A stretch of DNA of 48,787 bases from Stappia sp. TSB10P1A (GTDB lineage: Bacteria > Pseudomonadota > Alphaproteobacteria > Rhizobiales > Stappiaceae), in the NCBI RefSeq assembly GCF_900185725.1, contig NZ_FYAU01000011.1, positions 1-48,787 on the forward strand, in the 5' to 3' direction. Shown piece after piece: positions 25,209 to 31,546 of the stretch. Made by a program: the position numbers and the translations under genes. The notes beneath the pieces are model-generated. The model made no database searches. It was given only the letters and a program-made list of their open reading frames with translations, and had not been told where the DNA came from. How positions within the stretch are numbered: the stretch's first letter is position 1; every line of letters starts with the position of its first letter.

Positions 25209-26203
25209 AGCGGACACTCCCCGTCGCTGACCGCGTCGTGCACGGTGATCGTGCCGTCGGCGATCCTGGCGGCCGCCTCGCCGGCCGCCGCCTCCATCTG
25301 CGCGGTGACGAGCGCGCGGTTGTTGTCGTCGATCACCCAGTCCATGCCGCCCTCCGCCAGGCCAAGCACCTCGAGGCCGGCGCTCCATGTGCCCGCCTGC
25401 GTGTCGGCGAAGTTGCGATAGACGGCAACATCGACGCGCTTGCGGATCGAGGTAAGGATGTGGCCGGGGTGCAGGCCGTTCTGATTGCTGTCGGTGCCGA
25501 TGCCGAGAACGCCGGCATCGGCCACGGCCTGCAGCACACCGATGCCGGTGCCGCCCGCGGCCTGGATGATGACATCGGCGCCGCGCTTGATCTGGCCACG
25601 CGCAAGCTCCGCGCCGCGCGCCGGATCGGCAAAGGCCGCCGGCGTGTCGCCGGTCATGTTGAAGAGAACCCGTATGTCGGGCGAAACGGATGCCGCTCCC
25701 TGACGGTAGCCGCACAGGAACCGGCGAATGATCGGGATATCCATGCCGCCGACGAAGCCGATGGTCCCGGTTTTCGACGCCATCGCGGCCAGCAGGCCGG
25801 CGATATAAGAGCCCTCATGCTCGCGAAAGACGACGGAGCGCACGTTCGGTGCCTCGACCACCATGTCGATGATCGAGAAATTCGTTTGCGGATAGTCCTT
25901 GGCCGCCGCCGCGACCGCCGCCGCCTGATTGAAGCCAATGGCAACCACCGGCTCCGCCCCGCGCGCGGCAAAGCCCCGCAGCGCCTGCAGGCTGTCGGCA
26001 TCGCGAGCAATCTCGAAGTCCCGATAGGGTTCGCCGGTGTCGGCGGCAAACCGCTCGGCGCCACGGAAGGCGGCTTCGTTGAACGAGCCGTCGAACTTGC
26101 CGCCGACGGAATAGACGAGCACCGGCTCACCCGCCGCGGGTGTCGCGGCAAGACCCGCCGCAAGGGCAAGGATCGCAACCGTTTTCAGGATAGGCGTCAT
26201 CAC
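25205..26203 (-). CDS. BMP-family (basic membrane lipoprotein/PnrA-like) nucleoside-binding protein 1
   Basis: 332 residues. A signal peptide (cleavage near AAG/EP, about residue 26, no lipobox) is followed by the Bmp/PnrA periplasmic-binding fold: VYSVGGKFDGSFNEAAF, IIDMVVEAPNVRSVVFREHEGSYIAG, IGFVGGMDIPIIRRF, TDSNQNGLHPGHILTSIRKRVD. In this family the Asp and Gly residues of these segments contact nucleosides. Two Cys (FLCGY and the C-terminal ECPL) are conserved with the paralogue. It is the second of two tandem BMP genes and is coupled to the ATPase gene. A ligand preference different from the paralogue is inferred. Confidence 0.92.
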   Translation of the reverse strand: MMTPILKTVAILALAAGLAATPAAGEPVLVYSVGGKFDGSFNEAAFRGAERFAADTGEPYRDFEIARDADSLQALRGFAARGAEPVVAIGFNQAAAVAAAAKDYPQTNFSIIDMVVEAPNVRSVVFREHEGSYIAGLLAAMASKTGTIGFVGGMDIPIIRRFLCGYRQGAASVSPDIRVLFNMTGDTPAAFADPARGAELARGQIKRGADVIIQAAGGTGIGVLQAVADAGVLGIGTDSNQNGLHPGHILTSIRKRVDVAVYRNFADTQAGTWSAGLEVLGLAEGGMDWVIDDNNRALVTAQMEAAAGEAAARIADGTITVHDAVSDGECPL

Positions 26204-26236
26204 CGCTGTCCCGCATCGCCAGCCCCGAAATGGGGC

Positions 26237-26271
26237 GGCATGCGCCGCAGGCCCTGCCCGCGGCGCATGCC
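26237..26271 (-). other. Strong intercistronic hairpin between the two BMP genes
   Basis: A 12-bp perfect inverted repeat (GGCATGCGCCGC / GCGGCGCATGCC) with an 11-base loop begins 7 bases after the stop of the first BMP gene. A smaller GCCCC/GGGGC hairpin follows at 26222-26236. There is no T-run. In binding-protein operons such structures protect the upstream mRNA from 3' decay and raise binding-protein levels above the membrane subunits; that role is inferred here. Confidence 0.6.
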
Positions 26272-26278
26272 TGTCACC

Positions 26279-27277
26279 TCAGAAGGGGCAGCTTTCGCTC
26301 GCCATGTAGTCATGGACGACGATCTTGCCGGAGATGATGTCGGCCTTGGCCTGGTCGACCGCCGCCTTCATGTCGTCGGTGATCAGCGGTTCGTTGTGCT
26401 CGTCGAGAGCCCAGTCGACACCGCCCTCGGCAAGGCCGAGCGAATAGATGCCCGAGGTCCAGTTGCCGTCCTTGGCGTCGGTGAAGGCCTTCTCGACGGC
26501 AATGTCGACACGCTTCAGCATGGAGGTCAGCACCTTGCCCGGATGCAGGGCGTTCTGGTTGCTGTCGACACCGATGCCGAGCTTGCCGGCATCGGCCGTC
26601 GCCTGCAGCACGCCGAGGCCGGTGGCACCGGCGGCGTGATAGATCACGTCGGCGCCGCGGTCGATCTGCGACTTGGCAAGCTCGCCACCCTTGGCCGGGT
26701 CGTTGAAGGCCGCGCCCGTCGAGCCGGTCATGTTCTCGAAGATCTCGGTATCGGCGTTGGTCTCCTTGACGCCCTGCTTGTAGCCGCAGGCGAACTTGCG
26801 GATGAGCTGGATGTCCATGCCGCCAACAAAGCCGACCTTGCCACTTTCCGACGCCATCGCCGCCAGCTTGCCGACGATGTAGGAGCCTTCATGCTCCTTG
26901 AAGAGGATCGAGCGGACGTTCGGCAGGTCGACGACCATGTCGACGATGGCGAACTTGGTGTCGGGGAATTCCGCCGCCACCTTTTCCAGCGCGTTGGCAT
27001 GCAGGAAGCCGATGGCGATCACCGGATTGGCGCCGCGACGGGCGAAATTGCGCAGCGCCTGCTCGCGCTGGCTGTCGTTCTGGATCTCGAAGTCGCGATA
27101 GTCGATGCCGGTCTCGGACTTGAACTTCTCCGCGCCGATGAACGCCGCCTCGTTGAAGGACTTGTCGTACTTGCCGCCGAGGTCATAGACGACCGCCGGC
27201 TGGATATCCTGAGCCAGCGCCGTACCGGCGAGCAGGACCGCCGCCGCGGCCCCGAGAATCACGCTTTTCATCACCAT
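26279..27277 (-). CDS. BMP-family nucleoside-binding protein 2 (first in operon)
   Basis: 332 residues. The signal peptide ends near ALA/QD (about residue 22). The mature part matches its neighbour closely (VYDLGGKYDKSFNEAAF, IVDMVVDLPNVRSILFKEHEGSYIVG, VGFVGGMDIQLIRKFACGY, DSNQNALHPGKVLTSMLKRVD), so they are tandem paralogues from a duplication. It uses the same two Cys (FACGY, C-terminal ESCPF). GGAGGT five bases before the ATG is the strongest ribosome site of the operon. It begins 29 bases after the regulator gene. Confidence 0.93.
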   Translation of the reverse strand: MVMKSVILGAAAAVLLAGTALAQDIQPAVVYDLGGKYDKSFNEAAFIGAEKFKSETGIDYRDFEIQNDSQREQALRNFARRGANPVIAIGFLHANALEKVAAEFPDTKFAIVDMVVDLPNVRSILFKEHEGSYIVGKLAAMASESGKVGFVGGMDIQLIRKFACGYKQGVKETNADTEIFENMTGSTGAAFNDPAKGGELAKSQIDRGADVIYHAAGATGLGVLQATADAGKLGIGVDSNQNALHPGKVLTSMLKRVDIAVEKAFTDAKDGNWTSGIYSLGLAEGGVDWALDEHNEPLITDDMKAAVDQAKADIISGKIVVHDYMASESCPF

Positions 27278-27306
27278 GACTTACCTCCACCTGTTTCCCG
27301 CCGGCC

Positions 27307-28284
27307 TCATGCCGAGCGGGCTTGTCTGGTTCCTTCCGCGACGGCCAGGGCTCGCCCCAGGTTCTCGTCGACGATCAGGTCCGTGATCAGCCCCGCGCGC
27401 AGGGCGGCGCGCGTTGCCTCAAGCTTGCCGAGCCCGCCGGCCAGCGCGACGATACGCGCGCCCCGAACAGCCTCGAAGGGCAGTCCGACGGCCTTGTCGC
27501 CCAGCTTTGCGGGCACGAGACGTCCGTCGCGACCGATAAACCGGCCCATCAGGTCGCAGACCGCGCCGGTGGCGATCAGGTCGCGCTGCTCCTCGCGCGA
27601 GATCAGGTCGCGGCTGATGAGATGGCCGTCATCCTCGACCGAGCCGATGCCGATGACGAACAGGTCCGAGGCGCGGGCCCGCTGCAGCAGCGCCTGCACG
27701 CTGCGCTGGCCGAGGAACGTGTCGCGCTCGGCAACACTCTCGGCGAGATAGGGGACGGGCAGGTAATAGCCCTCGCCGCCGGTGCGCTCGGCCAGTTGCT
27801 GGACGACATCGAACGGATTGGCGGAGAGCTTGCGGGTCAGCGAGCCGGAAATCGACACGATGCTGAGATCCGGACGCTGGATGCGCGGCATCATCTCGAC
27901 TGCGGCCTTGAGGGTGCGGCCCATGCCGACGCCGAGCTGGACGAGCGAGGGATTGCCAAGCAGACTGGCAAGATGCGGGCCTGCAACCTCGGCAATCGCG
28001 CGGATGGCCGAGGCGTCGTCGCAGTTGCCGATGTCCGGAGCGACCAGGCAGGAGGACAGGCCATGGGCATCCGCCAGCGCCGCCTCGATCTCCAGGCAGT
28101 CGGACGGACGGCCGACGATCTGGAAGCGGACGAGACCGGTCTTCTGGGCGTGGGCGATGAGCCGGTGGACCCTGGCGGTCGAAATGCCGAGGCGCGTGGC
28201 GATCTCGCCCTGCGTCGCACCGCCGACAAAGGACATCCACGCGGCGCGGATCGCCATGTCTGTTGTCCAGTCGCCTGCCTGCAT
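27307..28284 (-). CDS. SorC/DeoR-type sugar-phosphate-responsive transcriptional regulator
   Basis: 325 residues. An N-terminal helix-turn-helix (GATQGEIATRLGISTARVHRLIAHAQ, about 22-47) is followed by the PF04198 sugar-binding domain (LGVGMGRTLKAAVEMM, SISGSLTR, LFVIGIGSVEDDG, DLMGRFIGRDG, ALAGGLGKLEATRAAL). Bacillus DeoR, a SorC-family repressor of nucleoside genes that responds to deoxyribose-5-phosphate, has this architecture. As first gene of the leftward nucleoside run it very probably controls it. The effector (deoxyribose- or ribose-5-phosphate) is inferred from context. Confidence 0.9.
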   Translation of the reverse strand: MQAGDWTTDMAIRAAWMSFVGGATQGEIATRLGISTARVHRLIAHAQKTGLVRFQIVGRPSDCLEIEAALADAHGLSSCLVAPDIGNCDDASAIRAIAEVAGPHLASLLGNPSLVQLGVGMGRTLKAAVEMMPRIQRPDLSIVSISGSLTRKLSANPFDVVQQLAERTGGEGYYLPVPYLAESVAERDTFLGQRSVQALLQRARASDLFVIGIGSVEDDGHLISRDLISREEQRDLIATGAVCDLMGRFIGRDGRLVPAKLGDKAVGLPFEAVRGARIVALAGGLGKLEATRAALRAGLITDLIVDENLGRALAVAEGTRQARSA

Positions 28285-28377
28285 GCCCGTTCCCGTCGTC
28301 CCCGCCTGCTGGGACGGCCGCCGCGCGGCACCTGCCGCGTCGGAACGAAATGCCGGACCCCTCGCCTGTGGCTGAAA

Positions 28378-28405
28378 ATTTCTTCAGCTCTTGAGATTTC
28401 TTTCA
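28378..28405. promoter_or_regulatory. Candidate operator: direct repeat ATTTCTT(T)CA
   Basis: ATTTCTTCA at 28378-28386 recurs as ATTTCTTTCA at 28396-28405, start-to-start spacing 18 bases, within an AT-richer patch about 94 bases upstream of the regulator start. SorC-family regulators bind repeats close to their operon promoters, so this is a candidate site for the local regulator. Evidence is position and repetition only. Confidence 0.25.
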
Positions 28406-28486
28406 ATCAGACTGCATGAGCGCCCGACCAAGGTCAAGCACGTTCGCAACAAGCCGCAGTGGAAGACGGCAGTTTCCTCGTTTCCC

Positions 28487-28520
28487 GGCAAATCCTGCCT
28501 GGCCGCCGGCAGGATTTGCC
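28487..28520. repeat. Perfect 13-bp inverted repeat (hairpin)
   Basis: GGCAAATCCTGCC at 28487-28499 and GGCAGGATTTGCC at 28508-28520 form a perfect 13-bp stem with an 8-base loop. On the plus strand TGGATTTCTT follows. It is not downstream of any recognised gene, so it is not an ordinary terminator. It could end a small RNA or be a regulator dyad. Confidence 0.65.
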
Positions 28521-28880
28521 TGGATTTCTTGCAGAATGGCCCTATTTGCCGAAAGGAAGGGCAGTTGTCCGAGTGATGGGCGCTGCGCGCCCCCTGCGTG
28601 AGGAACGCCGGAGGGAATCGTTAACCGGCTGAGCGGGATCGAGTTTCGCAAGGCGCACAGATTGCGGCTCGCGAACCAACCCGGCAAAACGGTTTCCCTT
28701 GGCGAAAACACCAGGTTTCCGCAGCGTCTGGCACGGCTCTTGCTCATTGCCGGTTATCGCCAGAGCGCCGGAAGGAAGCCGCAGACCTGCGGTCGGGAGA
28801 GGGAACGGACGCGAGATAAGGCACGAACGAGGAGCGTCGGACAAGGCAGGAGCCCTTCACCGGTTGAAGGAGTTTCGACC

Positions 28881-29741
28881 ATGTGCGTGCCAGTTCTCTC
28901 CCCGAAGGCAGGACAGACCCTGCCTGCCCGCATCGCCGGAACGCGTCACGTGCTCGCCGGCTGGATCGTCTGCGTCATGGCTCTCGCCAATCCGGCGGCC
29001 GCTGCCGGCAACGCCTCCGTCTTCGGATACGGCTACGATCCCGAGCGCGAGGTCGACGTCGAACTCGTGCTGGCCGTCGACATTTCCCAGTCGATGGACA
29101 AGGAAGAGCAGGAGATCCAGCGGGCCGGTTATGTGGCGGCCCTGACCTCGCCCGAGGTCGTCGACGCGATCCGCTACGGCCCGACCGGGCGCATCGCCAT
29201 CGCATATATGGAATGGGGCAGCGCCAGCGACCAGTTCATCGTCGCGGACTGGTCCGTGATCAGCGACCACGCCTCGGCGGCGGCCTTCGCCGCAAAGATC
29301 GCCGAAGCCCCCTTGCGGCAAAGCCAGAGAACCTCGATCTCCGCCGCCATCGCTCATTCCGTCGCGATGATGGCAACGAGCGACTATCAGGGCCTGCGCA
29401 AGGTCATCGACATTTCCGGCGATGGTCCCAACAACCAGGGCGGCAAGGTCAGCATCTTCCGCGACCAGGCGATCGCCGCCGGCATCACCATCAACGGACT
29501 GCCGCTAATGCTGAAGGCGGATCGCGACACCTGGCAGGCCATGCTGAACGTCGACCACTATTATGAGGACTGCGTGATCGGCGGACCCGGGCATTTCTCC
29601 ATACCGGTGCGCTCGCGCGAGCAGTTTGCCGATGCGATCCGCATGAAGCTGGTGCTGGAGATCGCGGGGCTGATGCCGGAGCGGCCGCTCGTGCACCGGG
29701 CAAGCAGCCGCAAGCCGGTCAATTGCGGACTCTATGATTGA
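28881..29741 (+). CDS. DUF1194 secreted VWA-like protein
   Basis: 286 residues. A signal peptide (cleavage near AAA/GN, about residue 42) is followed by a von Willebrand factor A-like domain: VLAVDISQSMDKEEQ with the MIDAS DxSxS, a Thr/Ser region in QSQRTSISAAIAHS and DISGDGPNNQGG. This is the DUF1194 family, common in alphaproteobacteria and exported; its function is unknown, but the metal-ion-dependent adhesion site suggests divalent-metal-dependent protein binding. GAAGGAG eight bases before the ATG at 28881 decides the start. It is not linked to its neighbours by short spacing. Confidence 0.9.
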   Translation: MCVPVLSPKAGQTLPARIAGTRHVLAGWIVCVMALANPAAAAGNASVFGYGYDPEREVDVELVLAVDISQSMDKEEQEIQRAGYVAALTSPEVVDAIRYGPTGRIAIAYMEWGSASDQFIVADWSVISDHASAAAFAAKIAEAPLRQSQRTSISAAIAHSVAMMATSDYQGLRKVIDISGDGPNNQGGKVSIFRDQAIAAGITINGLPLMLKADRDTWQAMLNVDHYYEDCVIGGPGHFSIPVRSREQFADAIRMKLVLEIAGLMPERPLVHRASSRKPVNCGLYD

Positions 29742-29809
29742 GCAGCTCCGGCCGGGTGACGCCCCCTTGCAAGGAGCGGCTTTCAACCCGGCGCGTAAGC
29801 GGGTACATC

Positions 29810-29885
29810 CTAGTCATCCGAATCTGAAGTTCGTCACAGTTCATGGCATGCTCCGTACGAACTTCAGTTTCAAAAGGATGACTAG
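29810..29885. repeat. Palindromic element A (CTAG-bounded double-stem)
   Basis: 76 bases. Outer stem CTAGTCATCC / GGATGACTAG (29810-29819, 29876-29885) and inner stem CTGAAGTTCGT / ACGAACTTCAG (29824-29834, 29857-29867) surround a 22-base loop. Left arm is 25 bases, right arm 29, the right having 4 extra bases between stems. It is markedly AT-richer than its surroundings and is a homologue, in reverse orientation, of element B 13 bases away. Confidence 0.85.
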
Positions 29886-29898
29886 CAAGTTTATGTTT

Positions 29899-29975
29899 CT
29901 AGTGTGGCTTTCGAATTTGAAATACGCTCTGGGTGTGCTGTCAAAATGAGGCGTATTTCAAATTCACCACACTAG
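29899..29975. repeat. Palindromic element B (CTAG-bounded double-stem, mirror of A)
   Basis: 77 bases. Outer stem CTAGTGTGG / CCACACTAG (29899-29907, 29967-29975) and inner stem AATTTGAAATACGC / GCGTATTTCAAATT (29914-29927, 29951-29964) surround a 23-base loop. Here the left arm is the 29-base one and the right arm 25, the mirror of element A. Long arms of A and B agree at 19 of 29 positions and short arms at 16 of 25, while each element keeps its own stems paired. Confidence 0.85.
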
Positions 29976-30029
29976 GCTCAGGATCCGTATCCGCTTGTCC
30001 GCCACCGCCAGAGACCACGCAGGATCGCC

Positions 30030-30491
30030 TTGACCGGAACCGCGAGCCCCTTGCCCGACACACGTCCCGCCAAGCCGTCGCTGGCGCTGGTCGCCCATGA
30101 TGCCCGCAAGGACGAGATGGTCGCCTTTGCCAAGGCGCATGAGGACAAGCTTGGCTCCTTCCGCCTAGTGGCGACCGGGACCACCGGCGGGCGCATTCTC
30201 GAGGCCTGTCCGAGCCTGGTGATCGAGCGGCTGAAGAGCGGCCCGCTCGGCGGCGACCAGCAGATCGGCGCGATGATCGCGGAAGGTCGGCTGCAAGGGC
30301 TCATCTTCCTCGTCGATCCCTTGTCGCCCATGCCGCATGATGTCGACGTCAAGGCGTTGATGCGCCTTGCTCTTGTCTACAACATCCCGATGGCGCTGAA
30401 CCGGGCAACGGCCGATATCCTGCTGCGCTCGGCGCGCCTTGCCGGCCTTCCGACCACTTCGACCACTCCCGAAATCTTCCCCCAGGCCTGA
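30030..30491 (+). CDS. mgsA: Methylglyoxal synthase
   Basis: 153 residues, standard length. It converts dihydroxyacetone phosphate to methylglyoxal and phosphate, a phosphate-recycling bypass of glycolysis. Motifs: [11 protein letters not shown] near the start, TGTTGGRI (phosphate loop), [14 protein letters not shown] (catalytic Asp) and [19 protein letters not shown] (catalytic His and Asp). No ATG is available before the conserved region; a TTG at 30030 with AGGA five bases upstream is the best start, which would hold translation low. It overlaps glk by one base (TGATG). Confidence 0.93.
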   Translation: MTGTASPLPDTRPAKPSLALVAHDARKDEMVAFAKAHEDKLGSFRLVATGTTGGRILEACPSLVIERLKSGPLGGDQQIGAMIAEGRLQGLIFLVDPLSPMPHDVDVKALMRLALVYNIPMALNRATADILLRSARLAGLPTTSTTPEIFPQA

Positions 30492-31546
30492 TGACCCTGT
30501 CCCCGCCCAGCCTTCGCGGTTTCCGCTTTCCCGTGCTCGTCGCCGATATCGGCGGCACCAATGCCCGTTTCGCGATCGTCACCGACACCCATGCCGCGAC
30601 GAAGGTCTACGGCTCCGTGCCCACCGCCGATTTCCCCGGCCTTGCCGAGGCGGCGATCGCGACGGTGCTCGACCACACCTCGGTCATGCCGCGTACGGCC
30701 GTGCTCGCGGTGGCGGGGCCGGTCACCGGCGACCGCATTCCCATGACCAACGCCGACTGGGTGATCGAGCCGCGCGAGTTGATCCGCCGGCTCGGCCTGG
30801 AAAGCGTCGTGGTGCTCAACGACTTCGAGGCGCAGGCACTGGCCCTGCCCGGCCTTGCCGGCGACGACATCCGCCAGATCGGCGGCGGAACGGCACAGGC
30901 GAACGGCGCCAAGGTGGTGCTGGGGCCGGGCACCGGCCTCGGCGCGGCGGCCATGATCCATACCGCCGGCACCTGGGTCCCGATCCCGGGCGAAGGCGGC
31001 CACATGGAACTCGGTCCCGTCTCCGAGACGGACTATCGGGTCTGGCCGCATATCGAGCGGCAGGAGGGGCGCATCGGTGCCGAACGCATCATCAGCGGAG
31101 CCGGCCTGCTGCGCCTGTCGCGGGCCGTGGCGGCGGAAGCCGCGACCCACCGCGCCTTCGAGCGGCCCAGCGACGTGACCGAGGCGGCCGACGGCGGCGA
31201 CGAGATCGCCCTGCGCACCATGGACATCTTCGTGCGGGCGCTGGGGCGGGTGGCCGGCGACTTCGCCCTCACCTTCCTCGCGCGCGGCGGCGTCTTCCTC
31301 GGCGGCGGCATTCCCGGCCGCATCGACACCTATCTGGCGCATCCCGCCTTCCGCGCCTCGTTCGAGGCGAAGGCTCCGCATTCGGCGCTGCTTGCCTCGA
31401 TCCCGACCTTCCTGGTGCGCCATAGCAACCCGGCGCTGGAGGGGCTTGCAAGCTTCGCCCGTACCCCGACGCTGTTTGCCGTCGAGCTTGCCGGACGGCA
31501 CTGGAGCGCCGACGACGCCATGGGCTCCGCCGCGACACCGCAATGA
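30491..31546 (+). CDS. glk: Glucokinase (Glk family)
   Basis: 351 residues. It phosphorylates glucose to glucose-6-phosphate with ATP. ADIGGTNARFAIV is the phosphate-1 motif; AVAGPVTGDRIPMTN, VVLNDFEAQALALP (catalytic Asp), GPGTGLGAA, PGEGGHMELGP and FLGGGIPGRI complete the Glk (ROK-distant) family pattern. Start and stop both overlap neighbours (TGATG with mgsA, ATGA with hrpB), so the three are translationally coupled. Pairing of a glucose-activating enzyme with methylglyoxal synthase in one message is notable. Confidence 0.95.
   Translation: MTLSPPSLRGFRFPVLVADIGGTNARFAIVTDTHAATKVYGSVPTADFPGLAEAAIATVLDHTSVMPRTAVLAVAGPVTGDRIPMTNADWVIEPRELIRRLGLESVVVLNDFEAQALALPGLAGDDIRQIGGGTAQANGAKVVLGPGTGLGAAAMIHTAGTWVPIPGEGGHMELGPVSETDYRVWPHIERQEGRIGAERIISGAGLLRLSRAVAAEAATHRAFERPSDVTEAADGGDEIALRTMDIFVRALGRVAGDFALTFLARGGVFLGGGIPGRIDTYLAHPAFRASFEAKAPHSALLASIPTFLVRHSNPALEGLASFARTPTLFAVELAGRHWSADDAMGSAATPQ

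Larger units (their letters stand above)
28285..28880. other. Long divergent intergenic region with several structured sites
   Basis: About 600 bases lie between the regulator (leftward) and the DUF1194 gene (rightward). No open frame here has coding-like third positions. It holds a direct repeat near 28378, a perfect 13-bp hairpin at 28487-28520, a GGGCGC/GCGCCC hairpin at 28578-28592 and a CCGCAG/CTGCGG hairpin near 28785. The nucleoside-operon promoter should be in the left part. A small RNA in the structured centre is possible but unproven. Confidence 0.45.

Noticed and set aside
29810-29975. Intact insertion sequence or transposase remnant between the CTAG ends
   Set aside because: The whole segment is 166 bases with no open frame. 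A mobile palindrome is possible, but there is no transposase here and CTAG at the ends is part of the stems, so a target duplication cannot be proved.
29742-30029. Rho-independent terminator of the DUF1194 gene formed by the palindromes
   Set aside because: The stems begin about 70 bases after the stop, are AT-rich, have loops of 22-23 bases and no T-run, and occur as a homologous mirrored pair, which does not fit a terminator.
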